From: TMP-7 sp038212445
Lineage (GTDB): Bacteria; Acidobacteriota; Terriglobia; Bryobacterales; Bryobacteraceae
Direction: 5' to 3'
Assembly: GCA_038212445.1 (NCBI GenBank)
Contig: JBBQUM010000009.1
Coordinates: 159,544-223,543, forward strand
Length of the DNA stretch: 64,000 bases
Shown here in pieces: positions 1 to 9,547 of the stretch. Every line of letters begins with the position of its first letter. Position 1 is the stretch's first letter. The notes beneath the pieces are model-generated. The model saw nothing but the letters and a program-made list of their open reading frames with translations. It did not search any database and was not told the DNA's origin. Made by a program: the position numbers and the translations under genes.

Positions 1-2
1 GT

Positions 3-1682
3 TCAACTCAGCAGAATCCTACGCACTTCACCTTCAGGATCGTTCACCATGCGGCATTGATTATCGAACACCATTGTCGGGCAGCGATCCGGCTCGAACG
101 GAGTCCAATTGAGTCCAGGCTGACTGGGATTCCCGGTGCGGGCGAAATTGGCCCAAGCGTTCGACATCGTCTTCGCCAACTTCTGCGCTTCCGGTGTGTT
201 GCCGGTGCCCTGTTCGCAGCGCTTGGTGTTGTCGAAGCAGAATGCCAGTTCGGCGGTGTGCCAGGCGCCTGCGTCCTCGAGCATCGGCGACTGCCAGCCG
301 AAGTAATAGGCGTAGACGGGCGCCGCCTTTTGCTCGTGTTTCAACCTGGCCATGCGTGTGACGTTGTTGCGGATCAGGAGTCCGCTGACGCCATAGGACA
401 GCGTTCGAATGCTTTTTTCCGGGTGCGCTTTCTTCATTGCCGCAATGAGCGCGGTGGCCTTGGCCTCACCGAGAACTCCCGAGAGGTTGGTGTGCCACTC
501 CTGCTCAGTGGGCCGCGACGACATGCGATTGCCCTCCTCGCTAACGGAGCCGATGAGCATCGGAACGTTCTTTGAGATATCAGGGGCGGCATCGTAGAAA
601 GATCGCAGGGTGACCGTCCGTCCATCCATGGTTGGTCCACCGCCGACGCGCGACGGACCGCCCATGGCCGAGCCCATTCCGAGATTTCGCTGTATAGGAC
701 CGTTGAGTTTGGCGGCAGCGGCGTTGGCGGCAGCGTTCAATTTCGACCACTCCGTCTTTTGCAGAGCCCCGATGTCTTTCGGTCCGAGGCCCAATTCGAC
801 CATGACTTGTTTTGCGTAGGCTTGGGACTGTTCGGCGCTGGGAGGATTGCCGCCGCCACCCGACTGAGCCGAGGCGCGGTGGAGCAAGCCAGCCGCCGAC
901 GGCATCCCCATGAGGCAGGTGACCTTTGATCCGCCGCCCGACTGACCGTAGATCATAACCCGGTCAGGATCGCCGCCGAAATTCGCGATGTTGTCGCGAA
1001 CCCAGCGGAGCGAGGCAACTAGGTCCATCATCCCCACGTTTACCGAATCGCCGTATGCCGGACCTCCAATCCCGGAGAGATCGAAGAAGCCGAGGATGTT
1101 GAGGCGGTGATTGACCGAAACCTGCACGACGTCGTGATGCCGCGCCATTTGTGCGCCATCGTGCGACGCCAATTCGTAGGAAGAGCCGAACGCAAAGCCG
1201 CCACCGTGGAAATAGACCATGACGGGGCGCTTACCGGTGAGGGCGGGCGTCCAGACGTTCAGTTTGAGCATATCTTCGCTCTGATAGCCGTCGTCCCATT
1301 GCTGCAGGAAGGACTGCTCGAGCACCCAGTCATGCAGGCGCTGCGGGCAGTTGGGTCCATAGATCAATGCCGGGTACTCACCGTCCCACGGCTTCGGAGG
1401 TTTGGCCGGAAGCCAGCGGTTCTCGCCCCCGGTATTCGCCCCATAAGGGATGCCCTTGAAAGTGAGCACACCGTCGGAAGTGTAGCCGCGGACTTTGCCG
1501 TACTGCGTGGCTGCGACCGCCGATCGGGGCGTGCCGCAGGTTCCGCCGGTGAGGGCCACCGATTTGGTCTCCGCCGCGCGGGCGGTTCCGGCAGCGGCAG
1601 CGCTCAAGCCTGCTGCCGCAGGGAACAGTAGTGCCTGCCGCCGATTGAGCGTGGTCCGATTCTCAGAATCTGATTCAGACAT
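3..1682 (-). CDS. Secreted type-B carboxylesterase (para-nitrobenzyl-esterase family)
   Basis: This 559-residue protein has the length and motifs of type-B carboxylesterases, which hydrolyse ester bonds and here probably act on esterified plant polysaccharides outside the cytoplasm. It starts with a Tat-like signal (NRRQALLF followed by an Ala-rich stretch). The oxyanion-hole motif HGGGF is near residue 160. The nucleophile elbow reads GQSGGG with Ser248, where most relatives have GESAG; the acid is in SEEG (about Glu383) and the base is in AWHTAE (His475), so the triad looks complete. The ATG is preceded by a good GGGAGAGG ribosome-binding site. It lies 27 bases after a GH51 arabinofuranosidase gene on the same strand, so it is probably the last gene of an arabinoside-degrading operon. 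The physiological substrate cannot be read from sequence. Confidence 0.88.
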   Translation of the reverse strand: MSESDSENRTTLNRRQALLFPAAAGLSAAAAGTARAAETKSVALTGGTCGTPRSAVAATQYGKVRGYTSDGVLTFKGIPYGANTGGENRWLPAKPPKPWDGEYPALIYGPNCPQRLHDWVLEQSFLQQWDDGYQSEDMLKLNVWTPALTGKRPVMVYFHGGGFAFGSSYELASHDGAQMARHHDVVQVSVNHRLNILGFFDLSGIGGPAYGDSVNVGMMDLVASLRWVRDNIANFGGDPDRVMIYGQSGGGSKVTCLMGMPSAAGLLHRASAQSGGGGNPPSAEQSQAYAKQVMVELGLGPKDIGALQKTEWSKLNAAANAAAAKLNGPIQRNLGMGSAMGGPSRVGGGPTMDGRTVTLRSFYDAAPDISKNVPMLIGSVSEEGNRMSSRPTEQEWHTNLSGVLGEAKATALIAAMKKAHPEKSIRTLSYGVSGLLIRNNVTRMARLKHEQKAAPVYAYYFGWQSPMLEDAGAWHTAELAFCFDNTKRCEQGTGNTPEAQKLAKTMSNAWANFARTGNPSQPGLNWTPFEPDRCPTMVFDNQCRMVNDPEGEVRRILLS

Positions 1683-1709
1683 ATTCCTCTCCCTTTTACC
1701 TAGCTGTGA

Positions 1710-3803
1710 CTACTGCTTCTGGAACTCGAAGATGTTGATGCTGGCGGGCGCGATTTCCAACGTATTCACGCCGGAGACAACGCCTTCGGTTACTTGGACT
1801 TCTTTGCGGTTCAGGCCACTCGACGCAGTCAAGCTCGGGCCGGTCATGCGCCACAGCTTGCCTTTTCCCGCCACGGCGATGCCTTTGAGTTTGAGGTCAA
1901 GAACCTGTTTAGACTCGGTGGCGTTGATCACGGCCACGGTAAGCGACTTACCGTCGCTGCTGATGGAAGCAGCCACATCGAGCGGATAGGTTGGACTGCC
2001 GGCGTTGATTTTCGGTTGATCGGCGCCGACCGGATAGAGCGGCGCGGGCACGGGCGAGCTGCCATTCACTTGAACAGGTACGGTCTCGAAGTGATCCCTG
2101 TACAGTTTGAAGAGAAGACCCGTAGTGCTTAGCGCAGCACCGTCCGGATTCACTTCAATTGAAGCGGTGGCCATGGTGTGCCCGGCCATAACGATGACAT
2201 CCGAGTGCCGGAACATTTCCTGGAGCACAAAGGCGTCGGCGAGGCTCGATTTCAAATTGCTGGGACGCGCGTAGGCCCATTCGTCGATCACCATCGGAAC
2301 CGGTTTCGCTTTCAAACCCGGGATGCGCTCTCTGTACTCTTCGTACGCTTCGACTTTATTGCGTACACGGTTTGCAGGACGGCGGGCGAACTCCAACAGC
2401 GACTCATCCACCTTTACCATGTAGGCGCTGCGGGTGAATTTGCCGGGGCGAAGGCCCGAAGAATGGTCAAACCGCTGCCCGACATAGGAGTAAAAATGCT
2501 CCGACATAATATCGACGTTATCCAGGCAGTGCTGGAAGAGGCCTCCCGTCCAGTCGGCTTCCGAGCCCCAGTCAGGAATCAGTTTGCCGGTGAGCCGCAG
2601 CGAGTGACCGTAGATCGTCATCTCGTCGGGCGTTGCGCCGGTGGCCAGCAGTTTGATGGTGGGATCGACCTTGCGCATGGCCTTTGCGAACATATTGTGC
2701 TTAATGACGTACTGGTTGAGCGACATGTTGCCGAACTGCCAGTCGCCGTACATCTCGTTGCCGATGCCCCACCATTTCACGTTGTAGGGCGCGGGATGGC
2801 CATTGGCGGCCCGCAGTTTGCCCATGGGCGTATTCACAGAACCGTTGACGTACTCAACCTGCTCCGCGGCACTATGCGCATCGCCGAACCCGGCGTTGAC
2901 GCTGATGAAAGCCTCGACGCCGAGCAGTTCGCACATGGTCATGAACTCGTCGGTGCCGACGTCGTTGGGCTGCAGGGCAGACCAAACGGGATCCAACGTG
3001 GGCGGCCGCTTATCGGGGTCGCCTATGGCGTCGTGCCAGTCGTGTGCGGAAAGGAAGTTGCCGCCGGGAAAGCGGTACATTCCGGAACGCTGCGCTTTCA
3101 GCAATGCAATGATGTCGGGGCGGAAGCCCTTGATGTTATCGGCGGGCATGAGGGACACGGCCCCAACACGGAATAAGCCCGGCCCGGTCCCGGAGATCTC
3201 AATGCGGCCATCATCGCTATTTCCTCCGGCGACGAACTGAAACGGAAACCTGGCGAATCCGGCGCGCACGCCAGAAACAGGAAGGGTTTGGCGCTCACCG
3301 GGGCCAGCACCCCACGCGACAGTGATCGCGATTTTGGCGCCTGGATCGCCCGCCAGCACGATGCGGCCGGAGTAGGCTTTTCCCTTTCGAAGCACCAAGC
3401 CGTTCTGGCGCAGGCCTCTCGGGTCAGCGCCTTCGAGCCTGATTGTGGGAGACTGATCGCCGGCGTAAGCATGCGCGCGGTCCATAACAATGGAAGCGTC
3501 GGGACCGATGGGCAGCCACCGGCTGGACCGCCGGCCGCGAACGGGCTTCTGTTCGCCGGGATTGGCGACGACCGGGTGGTAGAACTTGCGGTCGTCAATC
3601 ATTTCCGCCCAGATACTACGGTTCACGAGGTCGCCGATATGCTCGATGAACTGTCCGTAGATGTGTGGTGAGATGGGCGCGCCCGTGCTGGTGACGTCGA
3701 TAGTGGCAAGCACCTTCGCACCCGCCGTGCTGTCTCCGCCCTGCGGGTAGGCCAGGAAGCATAGAGCAGCTGTCAGCAGGACGGAAGCGGTGAACTTATG
3801 CAT
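1710..3803 (-). CDS. Secreted alpha-L-arabinofuranosidase, GH51 (second of a tandem pair)
   Basis: GH51 enzyme expected to release arabinofuranosyl side chains from arabinan or arabinoxylan. The start chosen is the ATG giving MHKFTASVLL, a clean Sec signal peptide; an upstream start would overlap the preceding gene and spoil the signal. An N-terminal (beta/alpha)8 entry motif SPHIYGQFIEHIG is followed by a carbohydrate-binding-like beta domain (about residues 95-220), then the catalytic barrel. The acid/base glutamate is in GIGNEMYGDW (about Glu350) and the nucleophile in MVIDEWAYA (about Glu508). A C-terminal all-beta domain ends the protein. It sits 28 bases behind another GH51 gene whose sequence is clearly different, so the two probably differ in linkage or chain-length preference. 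Confidence 0.92.
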   Translation of the reverse strand: MHKFTASVLLTAALCFLAYPQGGDSTAGAKVLATIDVTSTGAPISPHIYGQFIEHIGDLVNRSIWAEMIDDRKFYHPVVANPGEQKPVRGRRSSRWLPIGPDASIVMDRAHAYAGDQSPTIRLEGADPRGLRQNGLVLRKGKAYSGRIVLAGDPGAKIAITVAWGAGPGERQTLPVSGVRAGFARFPFQFVAGGNSDDGRIEISGTGPGLFRVGAVSLMPADNIKGFRPDIIALLKAQRSGMYRFPGGNFLSAHDWHDAIGDPDKRPPTLDPVWSALQPNDVGTDEFMTMCELLGVEAFISVNAGFGDAHSAAEQVEYVNGSVNTPMGKLRAANGHPAPYNVKWWGIGNEMYGDWQFGNMSLNQYVIKHNMFAKAMRKVDPTIKLLATGATPDEMTIYGHSLRLTGKLIPDWGSEADWTGGLFQHCLDNVDIMSEHFYSYVGQRFDHSSGLRPGKFTRSAYMVKVDESLLEFARRPANRVRNKVEAYEEYRERIPGLKAKPVPMVIDEWAYARPSNLKSSLADAFVLQEMFRHSDVIVMAGHTMATASIEVNPDGAALSTTGLLFKLYRDHFETVPVQVNGSSPVPAPLYPVGADQPKINAGSPTYPLDVAASISSDGKSLTVAVINATESKQVLDLKLKGIAVAGKGKLWRMTGPSLTASSGLNRKEVQVTEGVVSGVNTLEIAPASINIFEFQKQ

Positions 3804-3831
3804 AAATCCTCGCAATAAAAGAAGAGTTGAA

Positions 3832-5811
3832 TCATGACGCCCGGATCTCGACAACAGCAACCGTGTAGGGCTCCAGGAGCACGGTGAATTCCTTCGCGTA
3901 ATTTAGCGCTCGACTGACCGGGGCGATTCTATCCGGACGCTCAAGGGACGCAGACTCCGTAAGCCCGGCGCGAATCGTATGCAACGTGGCGACAGCCTTC
4001 TCAGGAACACCGCCGCCCTGGAGCCGCACGAACAGGGTGTTCGGCTGCCCTTCATAGTTGACGGCTTTGACGACGATGCGGCGACCGTCAGCGCTGCTGG
4101 TGGCAATGGCGTCGACGGTGCCGGGCCGCCAGTCTTCCGGCTTCATGGTCGCGATCTCGTCGAAGAATGCCTTGCGGTTGGGAATGTCGCGGCACGTGCC
4201 GTTGGATGAGGCGAGGTACCGTTCAGCGTAGTGCGCGCGAAAGAGCTTTTCGACCGGATAGGCCGCGCCGGGGAACCACGAGACATGGTCATGGTAGATG
4301 AACGACGTCCAGGTGGGATCGTCGGTAGTGTTGCGCATGAGCAAAGCCGGGCAGCTCATCGATAAGGTAGGGCTGAGCTGTTCGTAGAGCATGAGGCTGC
4401 CGGCTGCATGGAGCCCGGCCCGCCAGTCGAAGGTGCGTGAGAGGTTCCATTCGAGGACGGCGATCTCGATCCGCGGGTGGGCGGATGAGCGGATATGGTC
4501 GCGGAGCCTGGAGAGGTAGTTGCCGATTCGCCTCAGCCCGATCTCGAAGCTCTGAGGCTCGTACTCGTAATTGTGGACGCCCAGGACGTCGAAGTTTGAT
4601 CCAGCGAGGTCGATGATCTTCTGGCTCCAGTTCAGGTCGTCGGATCTTTTCTGTCCGCAGGCGAAGATTCGGGCGCCGGGAGCGACGGAGCGCAACCGGC
4701 TGCCGTAGACATTGACGATCTCGGCGTACTTTTCGGCCGTGAAGCCGTTGTTCATGGGCTCATTGTCGATTTGGAAGTACCGGACTCCGTAGGGCTCCGG
4801 GTGTCCGTTGGATGCGCGCATCTTGCCCCATTCGGTGGCTGGCGGATCGTTGAGGTAATGGACCCAGTCCATGGCGTACTGCACCTGCTCGGGGCTGACA
4901 CCGGGCGCGGGCAGGACGATGAGGGGATCGCTGCCGAGCTTGCGGCAGAGTCCCAGGAACTCGTCCGTTCCGAAGCCGTAGTAGTCAGAGTAGCCACCCC
5001 AGAACGTGTTGGGCGTGTAGCGGCGCGAAACGTGCGGACCGATGCCGTCGTTCCACTTATATGTGGACGCGAAGGATCCTCCAGGCCATCGGATGAAGGG
5101 TGGAGCGAGATCTCGCAGCGCCTGCAGCAGGTCGGGGCGCAGCATGCCGTCGCGGCGGACGTCGGCGCGCATCATCGAGAAGTAGTCGACCAGGAGCGTG
5201 CCCGTGCCGGTTGTCGCCAACTCTACAGAGGCCTGTGTGTCCCGCAGGGAACTGGAGAAGGAATAATGAATCTCCTCCCAGCCCGAGCCAGTGGGAGTGA
5301 GCGGCACAGACGCGATGGGTTCACCCCGGGAGCCGGTAACGCGGAGTGTCAACTGTGAGGAGCCGGCCTCGCGCCTGACCCAAACCGAGCCGTCGTAAAC
5401 CTGGCCAGCGTCGACGAAGACGCGACCTTGCCTGATCCCGACGCGGCCGCCTTCAGATTGCAGGCGCACGCTCTTTTTGCCGTTCTTGAAGTCGACGCCG
5501 GCGTTATCGACGCGGCCGCGGTCGGCGAAGGATTCCCAGTAGGTTTCGAAGTCTTTACCTTCGAAGCCACAACCACGAATCTGTTCGGCGTAGAGGCCGT
5601 CGACGACCGAATGGTTGATGTGCTCGAGGAAGTGGCCGTAGATGCGCTCGTCAATGGAAGCAATAACCCTGTCGGTATCGACGAGCAGGGGTGCGACCCT
5701 GGTGTCCGCTGTTGCTGCAGCGGCGCTCGGAAGAAACGGGGTTGACGCGACGGGGGAAAAAGGTCCGGCGGCGGCAGCTATTGAAGTAGTCAAAAAGTAG
5801 CGTCTATTCAT
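3832..5811 (-). CDS. Secreted alpha-L-arabinofuranosidase, GH51 (first of a tandem pair)
   Basis: First gene of the minus-strand arabinoside operon. The ATG at the third possible codon (MNRRYFLTTS) was preferred to the upstream TTG; it gives a Tat-type signal with RR followed by a hydrophobic stretch. The entry motif DERIYGHFLEHINHS is typical of GH51. A beta-sandwich insert with carbohydrate-binding character spans about residues 95-215. The predicted acid/base is in FQIDNEPMN (about Glu351; Asp precedes Asn-Glu where the sister gene has Gly) and the nucleophile in AVLEWNLS (about Glu454). The C-terminal beta domain is present, so the enzyme is complete. It resembles the neighbouring GH51 only in the catalytic core, so this is not a recent duplication. 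Confidence 0.92.
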   Translation of the reverse strand: MNRRYFLTTSIAAAAGPFSPVASTPFLPSAAAATADTRVAPLLVDTDRVIASIDERIYGHFLEHINHSVVDGLYAEQIRGCGFEGKDFETYWESFADRGRVDNAGVDFKNGKKSVRLQSEGGRVGIRQGRVFVDAGQVYDGSVWVRREAGSSQLTLRVTGSRGEPIASVPLTPTGSGWEEIHYSFSSSLRDTQASVELATTGTGTLLVDYFSMMRADVRRDGMLRPDLLQALRDLAPPFIRWPGGSFASTYKWNDGIGPHVSRRYTPNTFWGGYSDYYGFGTDEFLGLCRKLGSDPLIVLPAPGVSPEQVQYAMDWVHYLNDPPATEWGKMRASNGHPEPYGVRYFQIDNEPMNNGFTAEKYAEIVNVYGSRLRSVAPGARIFACGQKRSDDLNWSQKIIDLAGSNFDVLGVHNYEYEPQSFEIGLRRIGNYLSRLRDHIRSSAHPRIEIAVLEWNLSRTFDWRAGLHAAGSLMLYEQLSPTLSMSCPALLMRNTTDDPTWTSFIYHDHVSWFPGAAYPVEKLFRAHYAERYLASSNGTCRDIPNRKAFFDEIATMKPEDWRPGTVDAIATSSADGRRIVVKAVNYEGQPNTLFVRLQGGGVPEKAVATLHTIRAGLTESASLERPDRIAPVSRALNYAKEFTVLLEPYTVAVVEIRAS

Positions 5812-5895
5812 CCGCAATTTTCGTTGTTGTGAAAAAACTGGCTTCAGTATATAAGCGAATGCCGGGGCTGTCGGCGGAGGGCCGCTTGGATCCCA

Positions 5896-6561
5896 CTAAC
5901 AGGGGCCTTGGTTATGCTGGCTCCCGAGCGGTGCGGATGGGATTGGGTTTGTTTCGTAAAGCGATTCGAATTCGCTTTCTTCGTGGATGTCAGGCCGGGT
6001 CGCGTGGTGAGGCAAAAGGCGAGGGAGGGGTGCGTTGATGTAGTTGCTGAGGGCGCGTTCGACGTCGGCGAGGCCGCGACGGTGGTCGGCGGTCTCTTGT
6101 TGGATGGCGGAGCGTCTACCTTCACGGAGTTCTTTGTGCGCTTTGTAGTAAGTGCGCTGAGCAGCGGCGGCGTAGCGGGCGGGGGCATTGAGGATGTCGG
6201 TGCCTTTGGCGGCCATGCTGGCGAGGATGGCTTGATCGGGGTCGGCGGAGGGATCGTCGAGCTGAGTTTGGCTGAGATAGGAGCTTTCGAGGCGGTGGAT
6301 GCGGAGGGTGCGCCAGCGGGCCTGGATCATTTCGTGAACGAGAAATGTCTCGTGATAGCCGTGCGGATCGAATTCCTCCATGAAGCCGTTGAGGACTTCG
6401 TCGTACTCGTCGAGGTCCTCGTTGGGCAGGACGGTGAAGGCGCTGGACAGGCCGTGTTTGGTGGCGTTGGCGGCGGAGGCGGTTTTGCCGGGGGCGGTAC
6501 GGGGGCCGGTTGACGACTGGGCGTTCTCGCGGTTGGCGAGGGTTTGGGCTAGGGAAGCCAT
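5896..6561 (-). CDS. Conserved hypothetical protein of the 'GPRT/KHGL' family
   Basis: This 221-residue protein carries the N-terminal signature NAQSSTGPRT-x2-GK-x6-NATKHGL (about residues 13-39), found in many copies in acidobacterial genomes and of unknown function. The rest is predicted helical and charged, with many Arg, Glu and Gln residues and no signal peptide or membrane segment, suggesting a cytoplasmic protein. The ATG gives the conserved N-terminus directly. It is separated from the GH51 operon by about 85 bases. The repeated presence of the family across a genome suggests either a mobile-element passenger or a large paralogous family. No catalytic motif is visible and no function is proposed. 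Confidence 0.7.
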   Translation of the reverse strand: MASLAQTLANRENAQSSTGPRTAPGKTASAANATKHGLSSAFTVLPNEDLDEYDEVLNGFMEEFDPHGYHETFLVHEMIQARWRTLRIHRLESSYLSQTQLDDPSADPDQAILASMAAKGTDILNAPARYAAAAQRTYYKAHKELREGRRSAIQQETADHRRGLADVERALSNYINAPLPRLLPHHATRPDIHEESEFESLYETNPIPSAPLGSQHNQGPC

Positions 6562-6658
6562 TGCTTTGTTCTCCTACTTTCAGTATGGAGAGGGGGTTGG
6601 TAATTTCCGGTGGTTTTGAGGGGGTGGAATTGGCTGGGGATGGTTGAAGGGATTGGAG

Positions 6659-7057
6659 TTAAAAAATAGTTTCAGAGGCTATGATCGCAAAAGGTCTTGT
6701 GGGTCGGCTGTTGGGATCGCGGGTGCACAGGGGTCGAGGGTGGCCACCCCCGACGTCGCTCATTTCGAGTAGGAGATTTAGCCGAGCGCGCACAAAAGCT
6801 GTGACGACGCCTCGTCCTGAGGTGTCGGGTCGAAACAAGACCACTCCAGCATGTCTGTGGGGTTGGGTAGCGCAGGAGATTGGCGATACCCTTATCGAGC
6901 GTTTGAAGGATCCGATCAGCAGCAGAGGCGGCATCCACAACAGCCGGGTCGGCCGCGCCTCGAAGTCCTTGGTCGGAACAGTGTCGGCATCGTGACCCAA
7001 GGCGCGAAGATCTGCGGCCAGTTCCGCAGGGAGATTCTCGTCAAGCTTGAACTTCAC
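6659..7057 (-). pseudogene. Degraded DUF5615 (PIN-like) toxin
   Basis: The N-terminus MKFKLDENLPAELAADLRA-LGHDADTV is typical of DUF5615 PIN-like toxins. The family sequence then jumps to another reading frame (VDAASAADRILQTLDKGIANLLRYP, about 6860-6935), returns to the first frame (HAGVVLFRPDTSGRGVVTAFVRA), and is lost again after LLEMSDVGGG. At least three frame changes mean that no complete toxin can be made. The GTG start overlaps the stop codon of the antitoxin remnant (GTGA), the usual arrangement for this toxin-antitoxin type. Confidence is high that it is a relic. Confidence 0.75.
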
Positions 7058-7221
7058 ATTGCCCGGATCGGCACGAGACGCTCCTCGTGCGCTAATTCCG
7101 CGGCGTAGGATAGGGCGGCAGTGATGTGGTTGACGCCGAGCGACGGATAACTCGCCAAGATCTCATCCCGAGTGGCGCCCTCGGCCAGACTGTCGAGGAT
7201 AGACTGCGACCCGACCGAGAA
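7054..7221 (-). pseudogene. Remnant of a DUF433 antitoxin
   Basis: On the minus strand an open frame after a TGA reads SILDSLAEGATRDEILASYPSLGVNHI... and ends in LAHEERLVPIRAM. This is the C-terminal helix-turn-helix half of a DUF433 antitoxin, the usual partner of DUF5615 toxins. The N-terminal part, which normally contains a GxPVIRGTRI-like motif, is not found in this frame. Its stop overlaps the toxin start by a GTGA junction. It was too short and broken to appear as a standard ORF. Confidence 0.6.
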
Positions 7222-7534
7222 TCAAATTGCGCTGATTCGGCCCAAAAACTCTGGTGGAGTCGCCCAGTGAAGTTGTCGGCCCGCTCGCGAGTGTTTCTGT
7301 CGGAACACGCACGACCCGGAAGTGAAGCGAACGTCGGCGACTTAGCAGGACTAATCTCCCACAACGCCGTTTCGGGCCAAGGTCCTAGTTGCCGACAATG
7401 TGGCCGGAGCGGTGGCTAAACACTGTGGCGTTTTGCGGGATCAATCGTGCGGCCAGCCTATACTTTCCGGATTGCCCGTCACCCGGGATGCTCGAACCCT
7501 CCTGCGCGCCGAAGGACGTGCTATCGTGCGACGG

Positions 7535-7960
7535 ATGAGCCACGAGAACACCGAAGTTAGATCCTTCTTCACTCGCTACGAGGCGGCAAACACGATATTT
7601 GACGTGGAGCAGATTGCCGCTTGTTACTCTGAGATCTTCATGTTTGGTGGACCAACGGGTGTTCAATGCGTGAAGAAAGAGGACTTTCTGAAAGTTCTTC
7701 CCCGGCGTAAAGAATTCTTTCGATCGCGAGGATTGGTGTCCTCGAACATCGACTCTCTCGCAGATTCTACTCTGGACTCGAAGTACACGCTGGTAAAAGT
7801 GATCTGGAATATGCGTTTTGATCGAAGCGCGAGCGAGCCGATATATACTCAAAACGCCGCTTCATACATCCTTTCTAGAGCGAATGATGGCTTTCAGATT
7901 GTGTTCCAGATCGATCACCAGGACTTGACCAAAAGAGTTCAGGAATTGGGGTTGGAGTAA
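7535..7960 (+). CDS. NTF2-like/SnoaL-like small protein
   Basis: This 141-residue protein begins at ATG 7535 (MSHENTEVRSFF). An upstream in-frame extension to 7400 is possible but has no conserved character. The pattern of an N-terminal helix followed by 'YEAANTIFDVEQIAACYSEIFMFGGP' and alternating beta strands matches the NTF2-like/SnoaL fold seen in many small stand-alone bacterial proteins. No signal peptide is present. The fold covers ketosteroid isomerases, polyketide cyclases and non-enzymatic proteins, so no reaction can be assigned. It stands alone between toxin-antitoxin debris and a repeat element, in codon usage that looks less biased than its CAZyme neighbours. Confidence 0.6.
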   Translation: MSHENTEVRSFFTRYEAANTIFDVEQIAACYSEIFMFGGPTGVQCVKKEDFLKVLPRRKEFFRSRGLVSSNIDSLADSTLDSKYTLVKVIWNMRFDRSASEPIYTQNAASYILSRANDGFQIVFQIDHQDLTKRVQELGLE

Positions 7961-8083
7961 TCCTCTGTGGCCGCTGGATTCCGAGCGAATCGTTGGCCAT
8001 CTGGAAGTTATCCTTGCCGATGTTTGGATCGATCCTTTCTTGTCGCGCAGTGCAGAGTGATCGAGCCGGGTAATTCCGGGCGG

Positions 8084-8184
8084 ATCACGCGCGACTCGGA
8101 AGTTCAAGCAATGTTCGCTCCGATACCACACCGTGTTCCATCCGCCAAACGTGCTTGGTGAAATGGCGGCGGATGAGGCGCTCG
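8084..8184. repeat. Direct repeat copy A (about 100 bp)
   Basis: This stretch matches 9548-9647 in the same orientation with only scattered substitutions and one single-base gap; shared blocks include CTCGGAAGTTCAAGCAA, CGCTCCGATACCACACCGT and ACGTGCTTGGTGAAATGG. A weaker partial match occurs near 7306-7345. It lies in a 350-base stretch (7961-8310) with no convincing gene. It looks like a dispersed intergenic repeat rather than a coding relic. Confidence 0.7.
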
Positions 8185-8310
8185 GTTGCGGCGAAGAAGA
8201 AGTCAGGGCTTCTGACACGCGGCGCTTCGTGGTCTATTACTGCTCCGGCGTTTATACCCCTTTGATCGCGGGCAAAATGGGGTTTGCACTGCCATCCGAC
8301 CTCGTGAGAG

Positions 8311-9321
8311 TTAATGTTTTTTGCGGGTAATCTTGCGGGCTACGAATTCCTGGAAAAGATTGTCAAGGGCCTCGAACCCAACACCCATGGCGGAGTTCCG
8401 AAGGATGGTTCCCGCCTTGTCGCGGTCAGCAGCCGGGTAGTAGTAGTTGGTGACGAAGCCTGTTCCGAGACGGTTGATGAAGGTGGAGTAGCAAAACTGG
8501 TCTTTTTTGTTGTCGCCACGGCAGACGAAGGTTCGGCTGATGGCGTAGAAGGCGCGGGATCGAGTAGTGCCGGTTCCTTGATAGAAATAGCGCGGGTCCT
8601 GTTTGAAAATCGTAGGCATGACGACTTTTTCGAGCAAAAGACTGGTGCCATAGTCCGCAAAAGCGGCACCGTACCGTTTCGCGTAGCCTTGGCCGCCTTG
8701 GCCGAATCCAGGATGCGTGTTTTGGGCCTGCCAGACTCCGGCGATCATGCCGTTGATCACGAAAGCCGATGGGTCAAGCCAGGTCTTCGCGGTGAGTTCG
8801 AGTTTTTGTTTGGCGTTGAGCGGCGCGGCGTCGTGATCGTAGCTGGCGAAAAAATTGGGAAGGATTCCGATGAGGCGCTGCTGTTCCGCCACCTCGATCT
8901 GCGCCTGTGCGATTTCACTTTGAGTTTGGGGAGTAACGTTAACCTGAGTGGAAAGGGTGTCAATGGCCAATGCTGTCTGCGGAAGGCTCAAGGCTTCGCC
9001 GAGGTGCAAATCGCACGTGATGGTTCTCACGGCGAAGCCTTTCGCCGCGAAGGACAAGCTATATGTACCTGGAGCCACATTCGAAAATGAGAAGCTGCCG
9101 CTCTCAGCCGTCTGCGTCTCCTGATCGGGCCCGCGGCCATCCAGCGACAGCCGCACCTGGGCATGCGCGACGGAAGATCCGCTGGTGTCGATAACAGTGC
9201 CGCTGATAGTTCCCTGCTGGCCGAATGCGATAGGAGCCACAGCTAGCAAAATAAGGAGCGAAATGGAATGCCCTACGGATCGCAGCGCAACGAAGACACG
9301 GTAGGGCGAAATAGAACTCAC
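8311..9321 (-). CDS. Exported CarboxypepD_reg-domain protein of unknown function
   Basis: This 336-residue exported protein has a signal peptide ending near IAFGQQ and then one carboxypeptidase-regulatory-like domain (about residues 35-115: GTISGTVIDTSGSSVAHAQV...GTYSLSFAAKGF). The C-terminal two-thirds contain no TonB box, plug or 22-strand barrel; they hold a Tyr/Phe-rich stretch with KQDPRYFYQGTGTTRSRAFYAISRTFVCRGDNK near residues 240-275, a pattern recurrent in acidobacterial proteins of this architecture. It probably sits in the periplasm or outer membrane. It is flanked on both sides by copies of a 100-bp direct repeat, so it may have moved as a unit. The function is unknown. Confidence 0.75.
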   Translation of the reverse strand: MSSISPYRVFVALRSVGHSISLLILLAVAPIAFGQQGTISGTVIDTSGSSVAHAQVRLSLDGRGPDQETQTAESGSFSFSNVAPGTYSLSFAAKGFAVRTITCDLHLGEALSLPQTALAIDTLSTQVNVTPQTQSEIAQAQIEVAEQQRLIGILPNFFASYDHDAAPLNAKQKLELTAKTWLDPSAFVINGMIAGVWQAQNTHPGFGQGGQGYAKRYGAAFADYGTSLLLEKVVMPTIFKQDPRYFYQGTGTTRSRAFYAISRTFVCRGDNKKDQFCYSTFINRLGTGFVTNYYYPAADRDKAGTILRNSAMGVGFEALDNLFQEFVARKITRKKH

Positions 9322-9547
9322 GATAGCTTGATGCCGTGGTGCCGCTAACGGACTCAGTGAATTACCGACAGCGATTGCCAGCCTCGCCCCGCGCGAGCCG
9401 CGCCTAGCTCCTTCACCGGGTGCGGAAGAATCCCACGATTGCGGCCTCCCTAATTGACTCTAGCTCAGCCCTGGCCGACGTTCGGGCGTGCGATGACTCC
9501 CGGCGCGCCCTTGAACTGATAACGGGTTCAGAACGGATAGGGCCTCG

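Noticed and set aside
2178..3176. 332-residue plus-strand ORF over GH51
   Set aside because: Antisense shadow of a well-supported glycosidase; His/Val/Arg-rich and without motifs.
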